Source: Bacillus sp. 1NLA3E (GTDB taxonomy: Bacteria > Bacillota > Bacilli > Bacillales > Cytobacillaceae). Taken from it: DNA of 64,000 bases. Position 1 is the stretch's first letter; the number at the start of each line of letters is the position of its first letter. The notes beneath the pieces are model-generated. The model made no database searches, was not told the DNA's origin, and saw nothing but the letters and a program-made list of their open reading frames with translations. A program made the position numbers and the translations under genes. Location of the stretch: contig NC_021171.1 in the NCBI RefSeq assembly GCF_000242895.2, positions 592,001 to 656,000 of the forward strand, written 5' to 3'. Positions 38,957-47,606 of the stretch are shown here, one piece after another.

Positions 38957-39754
38957 ATGAACATATTTTTGCATGAATTGAAGGCGAACCGGAAGTCAAT
39001 AATTATTTGGTCGGTATCCTTAGCATTGATTGTTATTTTTTTCTTGTCGATTTATCCATCTTTTGCAAAGGATGCGGATGCATTTTCCAAAATGTTGTCA
39101 GGTTATCCTGAGGCAATCAGAAATGCATTAGGTATGCACCTTGGCAGTTTCTTTACCATTTTAGGTTTTTACTGCTTCCCGTTAACTTTTATTACGCTTA
39201 TGGGAGCGATTCAGGCGATGAATCTCGGCACGGCGATTGTCAGCAAGGAAGTCAGAGAGAAAACAGCGGATTTTCTGTTAACCAAACCAGTTACCAGGAC
39301 AACGGTGTTAACAGCGAAGTTGCTTGCAGCAACGGTTTCAATCATCATCACGAACATCGTGTATATAGCTGCCGGGATCTTGATGGCGAACCAAGTTAAA
39401 ACGGATGACTTTAGCATGAAATTATTTATCTTGCTTTCGCTGACGATGTTTTTTATTCAACTGATTTTTCTAGCTCTAGGAATTATTATTTCTGTTATTG
39501 TTCCAAAAATTAAATCCGTGTTGTCTGTGTCGCTCAGCACTGTGTTTGTCTTCTATTTTCTTGGTATGCTCAGCGATTCATCGGGTGAGGATGCGAAACG
39601 ATATATTACGCCGTTTAAATATTTTGACACCGCCTATATTTTAAAGCATTCGAGTTATGAATCATCCTTTTTAATTGTAGGTGCGGTCATTATTATTTTA
39701 GCCATAGTGGGGAGTTATTTTGTTTATACCAAAAAGGATATCCATGCGGTTTAA
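38957..39754 (+). CDS. ABC-2 type permease 1
   Basis: 265 residues, six membrane helices (SIIIWSVSLALIVIFFLS, LGSFFTILGFYCFPLTFITL, TVSIIITNIVYIAAGILM, LFILLSLTMFFIQLIFLALG, VLSVSLSTVFVFYFLGML, FLIVGAVIIILAIVGSYF). The cytoplasmic loop KEVREKTADFLLTKPVTRT is typical of ABC-2 exporters and contacts the ATPase. It is related to the next permease (same loop, KEERDKTSEFLFVKPVSRT), so the transporter is probably a heterodimer. AGGAGG lies upstream, within the end of the ATPase gene. Confidence 0.9.
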   Translation: MNIFLHELKANRKSIIIWSVSLALIVIFFLSIYPSFAKDADAFSKMLSGYPEAIRNALGMHLGSFFTILGFYCFPLTFITLMGAIQAMNLGTAIVSKEVREKTADFLLTKPVTRTTVLTAKLLAATVSIIITNIVYIAAGILMANQVKTDDFSMKLFILLSLTMFFIQLIFLALGIIISVIVPKIKSVLSVSLSTVFVFYFLGMLSDSSGEDAKRYITPFKYFDTAYILKHSSYESSFLIVGAVIIILAIVGSYFVYTKKDIHAV

Positions 39755-39800
39755 GGATGTTTGCATTGTATAGCTTTGAGCAAATTGGAGGTGTTTATTC

Positions 39801-40601
39801 TTGAATATTTTTATAAAAGAACTGAAATCTTATCGAAAATCGCTGATTATTTGGAGCGTTGGGATCTTTTTTATGGCGATATCTGGGATGGCTAAATATG
39901 AAGCCTATTCTTCTTCGGGTCAATCGATCAATGACATTGTTGCAGATATGCCTAAATCGATGAAGGCTGTATTAGGCTTCTCTGATGTCGATCTATCTAC
40001 ACTAAGCGGATATTATTCGATGCTGTTTATTTATATTTTATTAATGGCGCTGGTTCATGCCGTAATGCTGGGTGCGGGTATTATTGCGAAAGAGGAGCGC
40101 GACAAAACATCTGAATTCTTATTCGTCAAGCCTGTTTCCAGAACAACCGTTATTACAGCAAAGTTAATAGCGGCATTCACGAATGTTGTGATCTTTAATC
40201 TGGTGTCATTGGTGTCGCTGGTGGTCGTGATGGGGAAATACAACAAACACCATGAGGCGGTTAATGGTGATGTTGCCCTTACAATGGTGGCAATGTTCGT
40301 TTTGCAGCTTTTGTTTTTGGCGATTGGAAGTGCGCTTGCTGCTGTGAAAAAAAATCCAAAGTCGGCAGCATCATTTGGTGCCGGGGTCATGATGCTTACC
40401 TATATTTTATCGATCGCGATTGATTTAAATGATAACCTTGAAGTCTTAAAATATCTGACACCGTTTAAGTATTTTGAAGCAAAAGAGGTTATGTTCGGTG
40501 ATGGATTGGATGTTGTATTTATCCTATTGTCAGTAGGGCTGAGTGCCATACTCATTTTTGTGACCTACACATTTTTCAAAAAAAGAGATTTAAATGCATA
40601 A
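39801..40601 (+). CDS. ABC-2 type permease 2
   Basis: 266 residues, paralogue of the preceding permease: MNIFIKELKSYRKSLIIWSV against MNIFLHELKANRKSIIIWSV. Six helices and the coupling loop KEERDKTSEFLFVKPVSRT are present. TTG start with GGAGGT eight bases upstream. It is the last gene of the TetR-ABC operon; the palindrome R2 beyond it would end transcription. Confidence 0.9.
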   Translation: MNIFIKELKSYRKSLIIWSVGIFFMAISGMAKYEAYSSSGQSINDIVADMPKSMKAVLGFSDVDLSTLSGYYSMLFIYILLMALVHAVMLGAGIIAKEERDKTSEFLFVKPVSRTTVITAKLIAAFTNVVIFNLVSLVSLVVVMGKYNKHHEAVNGDVALTMVAMFVLQLLFLAIGSALAAVKKNPKSAASFGAGVMMLTYILSIAIDLNDNLEVLKYLTPFKYFEAKEVMFGDGLDVVFILLSVGLSAILIFVTYTFFKKRDLNA

Positions 40602-40656
40602 ACCCTAAAAGTCTCAGCATAAAGTTGTGATGGTTTAACACGTTAAACTACTATTG

Positions 40657-40708
40657 GGTGCCTGACCCCCAGCGCGGTACTGCGTTACCGCACCGGGGGT
40701 CAGGCACC
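40657..40708. repeat. GTGCCTGACCCCC palindrome, copy R2
   Basis: Arms GGTGCCTGACCCCC and GGGGGTCAGGCACC, with an inner nested palindrome (GCGGTACTGCGTTACCGC). Stands between convergent genes, where it could terminate both. Confidence 0.88.
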
Positions 40709-40715
40709 ATTTTTA

Positions 40716-41684
40716 TTATTTTCTATCAAGGATTAGATCGATTTGCTGGGGACTTGTAATTTTGTCAATATTTTCGATTAGTAATGATGGTTTTTCAGGG
40801 AGGAATACGTCCTTAATCTTAATATCCTGACTTTTTAACGTTTGGGCTAATTGATATAAACTTTTTGAATCCCTTGGTCCTTCTAGCGTGAGATCGTACC
40901 CTCCGAAACATTCACCGTTCTTAATGTTGTCTTCATTACAAAAAATTGTTTCTTTTACCATTCCTACATTGAGTCCATATTTATAACTGTATCCTATTTC
41001 TTTAATGTCTTTTTCCATTGATTGAAATAAAGCTTTGTCACGTTGGAACAACGCTTTATTAACAAAATATGCATCTTTATTGAGTTGTTGAGTTAAGATC
41101 TTAGAATCCGTTATTGAGTTAATGCCGTTTACAACAATCTTATTCTGGCTATTTTTATGATGAATGATGATTGAACTAATCGTTTCAGTACGGAGCGAGT
41201 CTTCTTTAAAGCGGTTCACGATTTGAACAAATTCCAGTAACCGTTCAAGTGAGTTTTGATCACGTGAGCTAACTTCTTGATTTGTAACGACACTTACATC
41301 AAGTCCATTTGCGGAAGCAGAAAATTTTATTTGATCATAACCAAATCGTTTAATTTTTTGCGTATTCTCCTTGAAAAATTGTTGGCTATATTCGTAAGCC
41401 TTTTTCTGTTCTGGATAATCATCACCTTGGATTTTAGGATTTATAACACCCGAAAGGTAAACATGAAATTCAATTTTTGGTTGGCTATTTTTTATGACCT
41501 GGAAAATTCGGTCTCCCATATTTCCTTCATTTTTACCTTCACGATATGTAATAGCAACGTTAAATTTATATTTTTCTTTAACATAATCTTTTACTTGTTG
41601 ATCAATGTCTTTTTGCGAGTTACACGAGGTTAATAAAGTGAAACTTAGCAAGATAAAAACTAATGGAATCAATCCTTTTTTCAT
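40716..41684 (-). CDS. Lipoprotein of unknown function
   Basis: 322 residues. N-terminal lipobox LLSFTLLTSCNSQKD, so it is anchored outside the membrane. After it a charged, mixed alpha/beta protein with no motif I recognise: early YVKEKYKFNVAITYREG, a central YDQIKFSASANGLDVSV, two Cys in IFCNEDNIKNGECFGGYDL that might form a disulfide. It stands alone; its start region is preceded by the terminator of the neighbouring MFS gene. Function unknown. Confidence 0.75.
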   Translation of the reverse strand: MKKGLIPLVFILLSFTLLTSCNSQKDIDQQVKDYVKEKYKFNVAITYREGKNEGNMGDRIFQVIKNSQPKIEFHVYLSGVINPKIQGDDYPEQKKAYEYSQQFFKENTQKIKRFGYDQIKFSASANGLDVSVVTNQEVSSRDQNSLERLLEFVQIVNRFKEDSLRTETISSIIIHHKNSQNKIVVNGINSITDSKILTQQLNKDAYFVNKALFQRDKALFQSMEKDIKEIGYSYKYGLNVGMVKETIFCNEDNIKNGECFGGYDLTLEGPRDSKSLYQLAQTLKSQDIKIKDVFLPEKPSLLIENIDKITSPQQIDLILDRK

Positions 41685-41760
41685 GGGGTTCTCCTCACCT
41701 GATGATCAGACTTCTAACATCAAGATAATTTTATTCTAATTACTTATTAAAATCAAAAAA

Positions 41761-41796
41761 AGGGGAACCCAAAATCATATTTGGGCTCCTCTTTTA
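41761..41796 (-). terminator. Terminator after the UMF1-type gene
   Basis: AGGGGAACCCAAA / TTTGGGCTCCTCT arms around ATCATA; on the minus strand followed by TTTTTTT. Confidence 0.85.
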
Positions 41797-41822
41797 ATAT
41801 ATCTCAAGTTTACTAAGTTTTT

Positions 41823-43073
41823 TTAAATGCTTTCTGGTTCTGGTACCCGGGATAGAATGATTAGTCCTAAAACAAATAGGATAGCCAAGCTGAATACACC
41901 GCTGCTTGTACTACCGGTAAGTTGTGCTGTTGCCCCAACTAAAAGAGGTCCCAAAATGGCAGCAAATCTTCCGAAAATGGTGTAGAATCCGAAAAATTCG
42001 TTTGCATTTTGTTTTGGTACGAGCTTGGCAAAATATGCACGACTTAATGCTTGAATCCCACCTTGGGAAGAGGCGACAAGCATGGCTAAAATCCAAAAGT
42101 CTAAGGTCGTTTTTAGAAAATAAGCATAAATACATACAATAATATAGACGGTAATGCCAACATATAGCATCTTTTTCCCAGTAAAGCTCTTGGCAAGTCT
42201 ACCATATAATATCGCAAACGGTGCTGCGACAACCTGTGTAGCAAATAGAATAATCAGCAGATTGGTAGAATTGATTCCAAGGTCTGTTCCATAAGCCGTT
42301 GACATGGTAATAATCGTATCGACGCCGTCAATATATAAGAAGTATGCAAGCAAGAATAAAAATAGTGCTCGATATTTCCGAATTTCTTTTAACGTTTTAC
42401 CTAGACGTTTAAAGCTGTTAACAATTGGGTTGGGCTCACGTTCAATATAGTAGCGCTGATAGACATTTTTGAACATCGGGATGGCAAATAATCCCCACCA
42501 AATAGCGGTAATTATGAAAGAAATCTGACTTGCCGTTGTCGTGGAAATTGGTATCGTCTTGTTTTGAGCTAACATAATAATCGCAATGCTAATAATGAAC
42601 GGAATCGTACTTCCAATATACCCTAGGCCAAATCCGCGGGCGGAAACGCGATCCATCCGGTCCTCGGTTGTTACGTCAACGAGGAAGGCATCATAGAAAA
42701 TATTTGATCCTGAAGACCCAATCACAGCAACTGTATAAAAAATTAATAATAGCAGCCATCGATCACTTGGAATAACAGCAAGGAGTGCAGTAAAAGCAAC
42801 ACCTAACCCAAAGAAGAAAGTGAAAAATCGCTTCTTATATCCTTGATAATCAGCGATGGTACCCAAAATAGGTGAGAGTACTGCTAATAAAAAAGTAGCA
42901 AACGAAATGGTGTAACCTAAATAGGCTGTAGAGTTTGCTGCACTAACTCCTGCACTTGTAGCAGACGCTTTATAGAACAATGGAAACACAGCTGTCGAAA
43001 TAATAATGGAATAAGCAGAGGTTGCCCAATCATAGAACATCCAGCTGTTCTCTTCTTTTGAAAAACCCTTCAT
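41823..43073 (-). CDS. MFS transporter, UMF1/Atg22-like family
   Basis: 416 residues, twelve membrane helices. N-terminal [22 protein letters not shown], then [18 protein letters not shown] and [21 protein letters not shown] are hallmarks of the UMF1 (unidentified major facilitator) group related to vacuolar Atg22 amino acid effluxers. Substrate unknown. It follows the phosphodiesterase gene by 89 bases on the same strand and probably shares its transcript. Confidence 0.88.
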   Translation of the reverse strand: MKGFSKEENSWMFYDWATSAYSIIISTAVFPLFYKASATSAGVSAANSTAYLGYTISFATFLLAVLSPILGTIADYQGYKKRFFTFFFGLGVAFTALLAVIPSDRWLLLLIFYTVAVIGSSGSNIFYDAFLVDVTTEDRMDRVSARGFGLGYIGSTIPFIISIAIIMLAQNKTIPISTTTASQISFIITAIWWGLFAIPMFKNVYQRYYIEREPNPIVNSFKRLGKTLKEIRKYRALFLFLLAYFLYIDGVDTIITMSTAYGTDLGINSTNLLIILFATQVVAAPFAILYGRLAKSFTGKKMLYVGITVYIIVCIYAYFLKTTLDFWILAMLVASSQGGIQALSRAYFAKLVPKQNANEFFGFYTIFGRFAAILGPLLVGATAQLTGSTSSGVFSLAILFVLGLIILSRVPEPESI

Positions 43074-43162
43074 AAGCCTTGCCCCCTAGTAAACTATTTT
43101 TTCATGATAAAAGAAAAGCAGTTTACAAATATGATGAGAATGATACAAGCTTAACGGTAGCT

Positions 43163-44470
43163 CTAAGAATCTATAAATTCGTCAATAATTCGACCGTCTG
43201 TATCCCCTAGGCTAAGGCCGAGTAAACGAGCGAGTGTCGGTCCTTCATCAACGAGATGCATGGAAGGGACGATGATGTTTTGACGAATCCCTTTTCCTGA
43301 AGCAATTAACATGGTTGTGTAATCATTTTTTTCAGGAGAATAACCATGAGAAGCAAATGTATAGCGCTTCTCTTTGACATCCTCGGGAGTAATATTATCG
43401 ATATATTCTCCGTCAAGCTCCTCTTTAAAATAGAAACCGCGAAGTGCTTCCATCATAAAGGTGGCGCCATCATCAGCACCCTTTGATCCAGCTTCTTCCG
43501 ATGTGAGTACTTTCTCGATACCATTACTTTTGTCTTTTAAAAGTTGTTGTAAAAGCTCTGCTACAGCATCCTTTGTTTCTGGGAATAGCTCATCCTTTAT
43601 ATAAATATATGCCGAGCCATCACAGCTTTTACAATAAGCCTTCCAATCGGTTACCTTACCGTGATGATCCACGCTAATCAGACCACGCTCCAGAAGGAGA
43701 ACATTAAGTTTAACTGCTTTGGATTCATCAAGTGCACTATGGTCACCAAGAGCAATGATGGTGGATTGATCATATATTCCACTTTCCTTAAGTGCCTGAA
43801 TGATTCTGCCTAGACGTATGTCATGACGGTGAACAGCTGCGATGGCTTCATCAGATGAAAAGCCGTGATAATGGCGTTGGGTGTCGAGATCTGTGAAATG
43901 CACGAGTAATAGATCAGGCTTTTTTGTTTTAATCGTTTCAACAGTTGACTCCAGCACAAATTCGTCAAGCTCAGGTTGGCTCAATCCTCTTCGGAGATGA
44001 CCAAAGCGGCGGTTCATGGCTAGTTGATAGAGTGGGGTTCCGTTCCATAATGAGACTGCGATTTGGTTATGCCAAGGCCGATTGGCAAAAATTTCGGGCA
44101 TATTGTAATCAATATTGGCTTTTGCGGTAACTGGCCATAATAAAGCGGCAGTGGTCATGTTTGCCTTTTTCGCTTCGTCGTAAAGAGTGGTCCCTTTAAT
44201 ATGGCAACGCTCCCAATACCAGTCAGGGGAAGGATTGCCAGGCTGAAGAATTGTATTGTTAATGACTCCGTGACGCTTTGGGTAGTTACCAGTCACAATC
44301 GTGGCGTGACAGGGATATGTAACTGATGGATAAATGGTCTCGACCTGCTTACAATAAGCTCCATTTTTGAAAAGCTCTTGAAAGTGCGGAAGCTCCTGTA
44401 ATAATGGAAAATCTAAAGAAGATAGACAATCAAATGAGATCACAATCAAATGGTCGGTTAGACGAGTCAT
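43163..44470 (-). CDS. Alkaline-phosphatase-superfamily phosphodiesterase/nucleotide pyrophosphatase
   Basis: 435 residues of the type I phosphodiesterase/nucleotide pyrophosphatase group. Metal and nucleophile signatures: LIVISFDCLSSLDFPLLQEL (first Asp), YPSVTYPCHATIVTGNYPKR (Thr nucleophile), LLLVHFTDLDTQRHYHGFS, IIALGDHSALDE and FASHGYSPEKNDY. No signal peptide, so it seems cytoplasmic. It hydrolyses a phosphodiester or pyrophosphate bond; substrate unknown. AGGGATCG lies before the ATG. Likely co-transcribed with the UMF1 transporter. Confidence 0.88.
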   Translation of the reverse strand: MTRLTDHLIVISFDCLSSLDFPLLQELPHFQELFKNGAYCKQVETIYPSVTYPCHATIVTGNYPKRHGVINNTILQPGNPSPDWYWERCHIKGTTLYDEAKKANMTTAALLWPVTAKANIDYNMPEIFANRPWHNQIAVSLWNGTPLYQLAMNRRFGHLRRGLSQPELDEFVLESTVETIKTKKPDLLLVHFTDLDTQRHYHGFSSDEAIAAVHRHDIRLGRIIQALKESGIYDQSTIIALGDHSALDESKAVKLNVLLLERGLISVDHHGKVTDWKAYCKSCDGSAYIYIKDELFPETKDAVAELLQQLLKDKSNGIEKVLTSEEAGSKGADDGATFMMEALRGFYFKEELDGEYIDNITPEDVKEKRYTFASHGYSPEKNDYTTMLIASGKGIRQNIIVPSMHLVDEGPTLARLLGLSLGDTDGRIIDEFIDS

Positions 44471-44578
44471 ATCGATCCCTACCTTAAGAAAATATGAAAT
44501 AGATAAACGGTACTATATCATCATAATATATCAGAAAATTTAAACTTACCAGACAGTAAAATCAATATCTTAACAAAT

Positions 44579-44629
44579 GGTGCCCAACCCCAGGATATTA
44601 ACGCATTAACGTAGCGGGGGTCAGGCACC
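44579..44629. repeat. GTGCCTGACCCCC palindrome, copy R3 (degenerate left arm)
   Basis: Left arm GGTGCCCAACCCC differs from the family; right arm GGGGGTCAGGCACC is intact. The loop holds TTAACGCATTAACG. It lies between divergent genes, so here it is not a terminator. Confidence 0.8.
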
Positions 44630-44781
44630 ATTTGTTCCAGTAACGTATTAATTCGGTGAAGTGAGCCTAGCTGTTACTTCACTGAATATACAAACGGTTT
44701 ATTGTCTCTTTCTGTTATATTAAGGGTGGTATTACAGTGGATGGACCTCAACAACATTTGAATTTATAAAGGTGGAGTAAG

Positions 44782-45663
44782 ATGAAGGGCTCAAAGGCAT
44801 TAATTATTCTTTCTATTTCCTTGGTGTTTTTAGCGGTTATTTCGGCGGGTGTCGGGTTGTTTTGGAATGGAGGGGGGAGCCCTTTTTCTTTTACTACTGT
44901 TCACGGCGAAACCTCACAGATATATGGGCATGGTTTATATAAATTTGATACTTTAATGAAGGCCCCAATTTTTAGGGGGACGGATGCCGCCATACTTTTT
45001 GTAGCAACTCCCTTTTTGATTTTTTCAATCTATCAATATAGTCAAGGTACACTTAAGGGCCAATTATTATTGCTAGGTTCGATAACTTGCTTCCTTTATT
45101 ATTCATCAGCATTGGTTTTCGGGGTAGCATATAATCAATTGTTCATAGTATATGTTGCTTTCTTCTCAGTTAGTTTGTATGCTTTCATACTAGGATTTAT
45201 GACGATTAACCTACAAGAGTTGCCTTCAAAAATTCTTCCTAGCTTTCCTCATCGCGGTATCTCTCTGTTCTTAATTATTTCAGGCATATTGGTTTTTGTA
45301 GTATGGTTTTTGGATATCATTGTGTCACTAGTAAATGGACATGTGCCTGTAGGGATCGAAAGTTACACAACGGAGGTTACATATGTATTGGATTTAGGGA
45401 TCATTTCTCCCACAACAATCTTGATCGGAATATTATTAACACGACGGGTCCCAATCAGTTACCCTTTGGCTTCAAGCTTGCTCATTTTGTGTTCTTTAAT
45501 TGGAATAATCGTAGTTTCCCAGACAATAGCTCAATTGGTCGTGGGGGTAAGCATAACTCCTGGACAATTAATTGCCTTTGTTGGCGTATTTGTCTGTTTG
45601 AGCCTCTTTGCCGCTGGGTTAACCATTAAGTTATTCAGAAATATTAGGAACGAACAGCAGTGA
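44782..45663 (+). CDS. Membrane protein of unknown function
   Basis: 293 residues with about eight hydrophobic helices. A soluble or extracellular stretch between helix 1 and 2 (GGGSPFSFTTVHGETSQIYG and on to DTLMKAPIFRGTDAAILF) separates a first helix from the rest. No motif of a known transporter seen. The ATG has GGTGGAG upstream. Transcribed alone with a terminator after it. Confidence 0.7.
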   Translation: MKGSKALIILSISLVFLAVISAGVGLFWNGGGSPFSFTTVHGETSQIYGHGLYKFDTLMKAPIFRGTDAAILFVATPFLIFSIYQYSQGTLKGQLLLLGSITCFLYYSSALVFGVAYNQLFIVYVAFFSVSLYAFILGFMTINLQELPSKILPSFPHRGISLFLIISGILVFVVWFLDIIVSLVNGHVPVGIESYTTEVTYVLDLGIISPTTILIGILLTRRVPISYPLASSLLILCSLIGIIVVSQTIAQLVVGVSITPGQLIAFVGVFVCLSLFAAGLTIKLFRNIRNEQQ

Positions 45664-45689
45664 AATGAAAATAGTGTAAACACAAATAT

Positions 45690-45722
45690 GGTTGTCCTGA
45701 TGCATGTCCAGGGCAACCTTAT
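45690..45722 (+). terminator. Terminator after the unknown membrane protein
   Basis: GGTTGTCCTG / CAGGGCAACC arms around ATGCATGTC. Confidence 0.7.
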
Positions 45723-45839
45723 TGTATTTGTAAAAGAAAAACTTCTTTGTGAAAAAATCTTTTTAAAGTACTGTAGGGTATATACATAGATGTTTCGTCT
45801 ATTAGGGTAGAAGCAACAAGAAGGGAGGGGAGAGAGATT

Positions 45840-45944
45840 TCAGATCAGATCTTAATTGAAGAAATAATCTGCGGCAATGATCATGCCTTTAGACTTTTAG
45901 TTGAAAAATACCGCAACGATCTATATCGAAAAAATAAATTTTAA
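45840..45944 (+). pseudogene. ECF sigma factor N-terminal remnant
   Basis: A good ribosome binding site (AAGGGAGGGGAG) is followed by 34 codons reading SDQILIEEIICGNDHAFRLL and VEKYRNDLYRK, the typical start of region 2 of ECF sigma factors. The frame then runs into the palindrome R4 flank and stops. All of regions 2.2 to 4 are absent. The first codon is ATT, so even initiation is unclear. The most likely reading is an ECF sigma gene truncated by deletion or by arrival of the repeat. Confidence 0.65.
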
Positions 45945-45962
45945 TGCGCTAAAGCGCGAAAT

Positions 45963-46014
45963 GGTGCCTGACCCCCAGTGCGGTAAAGCTTTACCGCACC
46001 GGGGGTCAGGCACC
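45963..46014. repeat. GTGCCTGACCCCC palindrome, copy R4
   Basis: Perfect arms GGTGCCTGACCCCC / GGGGGTCAGGCACC with a nested perfect palindrome GTGCGGTAAAGCTTTACCGC(AC) inside. Lies at the 3' end of the minus-strand DUF438 gene. Confidence 0.9.
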
Positions 46015-46040
46015 TCTATTTGTATTAACGTATTAACGTT

Positions 46041-47273
46041 TTATTCTGATAGGATTCGTTTTTCGCCTTCGATTGCTTGGATTGGGCTGATGTTTTGGGT
46101 AAATTCTAGGGTGCCGATGTATTCACCTTGTTCATCACGCACTGCGAAATATCGAATGTATATATATTTATCGTTGAACTTAATCCAGAAATCTTCATCC
46201 TCTTTGCGACCAGCTTTGAAATCAGCTAAAAGCTCCTCAACAGTGTGAACGCTTCTAGGTGGATGGCAGTTTTGAACCGTTCTGCCGATTACCGCTTTTG
46301 TACGCGCAAAGATTCGTTCTTTCCCATGGGAGAAGTACCGCACAACGTCATCCTTGTCGATGAAGGTAATATCGACAGGCAAGTGATTGAGCATTAATTC
46401 TAATTGTTTTAAAGATAAAATGCCTGTTTCCATCTTGATGAAACCGTCTGAAATGGCCTCACCTTGTATTGCTTTTCTCTCTGGTTTCCATTCACCAGCC
46501 GGACTAGTTAAGCAAAATCCTATTTCATCGCTTTCGTGGGCGATTTTAATCCACTCATCTTCTGTAAGTGTCGACAAAGCCATCGGGAATAGAATATTTT
46601 CTTCTTTAAAAATCATTTCACTTACTTCGCGAATGACAAACGTCAAGATATCAATGACAAATTGTTTTTCCCCGTTATAGTTCATTAATTTTTGTTTCAC
46701 ATCTTTTATGGCGTCGCGAATATGGTCATCGATTCCCCACATTACCTGGGTTGGACCGTATATGCCGTACTTTTCCAAATAAGGAAACAGCAAATTTTCC
46801 TTCCGGCTATAATGCTTATCGATGTCGAGTAACAGATTTAAATCATCGACTAATTTAAAGACATTGTCCTCGCTGTCTTCTTTTTGAAAACGTTCGAAGT
46901 GTAGCTGAAGTTTAAAGTTGACCAGCATGTCCACTTCTTTATTTTCTAGCTTAAACGTATGGATCGGATGCCCAGGTTGATCCTCTGCTTTGTCGGAACG
47001 ATGGATTTCCTCGATTGATCCTTTAAAAATAGACGCATGAACGGAACATAGCCGTTGCACTTCTGAGACAGGAATTCCCTCTTCCTCCATTAGCGCTTGC
47101 TCCAACTGGGATATTTCCTGCACGGTAATGCTACCAACAGCATCTTCAAATTGAGCTTTAACCTCATCTACGCTTTTCCCATTATGCAGATCTTTAATGA
47201 TCTTTTTCAAAATTTCTTGGCGTTCAGTGTTACTGAGAGATTGCTGCTCGCGATTATTAATGATTTCACTCAT
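46041..47273 (-). CDS. DUF438 - hemerythrin - PAS protein
   Basis: 410 residues. N-terminal DUF438 helical domain (about 15-90), hemerythrin-like HHE domain (about 95-250) with iron-type ligands in HPIHTFKLENKE, DIDKHYSRKENLLFPYLE, GIDDHIRDAI and FKEENILFPMAL, then a linker and a PAS domain (about 300-405, LNHLPVDITFIDKDD, RTVQNCHPPRSVHTVEEL). Such proteins are thought to sense or handle O2 or NO; some are linked to nitric oxide or nitrate metabolism. No output domain is present, so it may act through protein contacts. An Fnr-like site lies upstream. Transcript ends at palindrome R4. Confidence 0.88.
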   Translation of the reverse strand: MSEIINNREQQSLSNTERQEILKKIIKDLHNGKSVDEVKAQFEDAVGSITVQEISQLEQALMEEEGIPVSEVQRLCSVHASIFKGSIEEIHRSDKAEDQPGHPIHTFKLENKEVDMLVNFKLQLHFERFQKEDSEDNVFKLVDDLNLLLDIDKHYSRKENLLFPYLEKYGIYGPTQVMWGIDDHIRDAIKDVKQKLMNYNGEKQFVIDILTFVIREVSEMIFKEENILFPMALSTLTEDEWIKIAHESDEIGFCLTSPAGEWKPERKAIQGEAISDGFIKMETGILSLKQLELMLNHLPVDITFIDKDDVVRYFSHGKERIFARTKAVIGRTVQNCHPPRSVHTVEELLADFKAGRKEDEDFWIKFNDKYIYIRYFAVRDEQGEYIGTLEFTQNISPIQAIEGEKRILSE

Positions 47274-47406
47274 ATGGATGCTCCTCTACACTTATAATGT
47301 AATATCTATTGTCTAAATAGTATTTAATCTAAGTTTCAATTCATTACTTTGTAAAATAGTGATAACTTTTCTCAATCACAATGTAACATAACAATCAAAA
47401 GAAAAT

Positions 47407-47422
47407 TGTGACCGAAATCACG
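47407..47422. promoter_or_regulatory. Fnr/CRP-like site upstream of the DUF438 gene
   Basis: TGTGA-CCGAAA-TCACG is a good match to the TGTGA-N6-TCACA pattern. It is 134 bases before the DUF438 start and 185 before the divergent DUF2157 gene, in an otherwise gene-free stretch. Confidence 0.45.
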
Positions 47423-47606
47423 TGTAATCCAACTTCGTTCATAATAATAAGGAAGTTATCTTAGTATTTGCTGAAAAATCCAACTATTACTTGCCTTTTC
47501 TTGTTAAAATAAAGATAGTGAAGATCAACATTAATTTAGTCTCTTTTCGCATTAAAATCTTTACTTCTTTTTAAACAGATCATATTTTTAGAAAGGAAGT
47601 GAGATT

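Noticed and set aside
40055-40390. 111-codon minus-strand frame
   Set aside because: Antisense shadow of the second ABC permease, whose coding potential is clear.
41277-41633. 118-codon plus-strand frame inside the lipoprotein gene
   Set aside because: Low-complexity Phe/Ile-rich antisense translation of an AT-rich gene.
45901-46248. 115-codon plus-strand frame
   Set aside because: Begins in the sigma remnant, crosses palindrome R4 and then runs antisense to the DUF438 gene.
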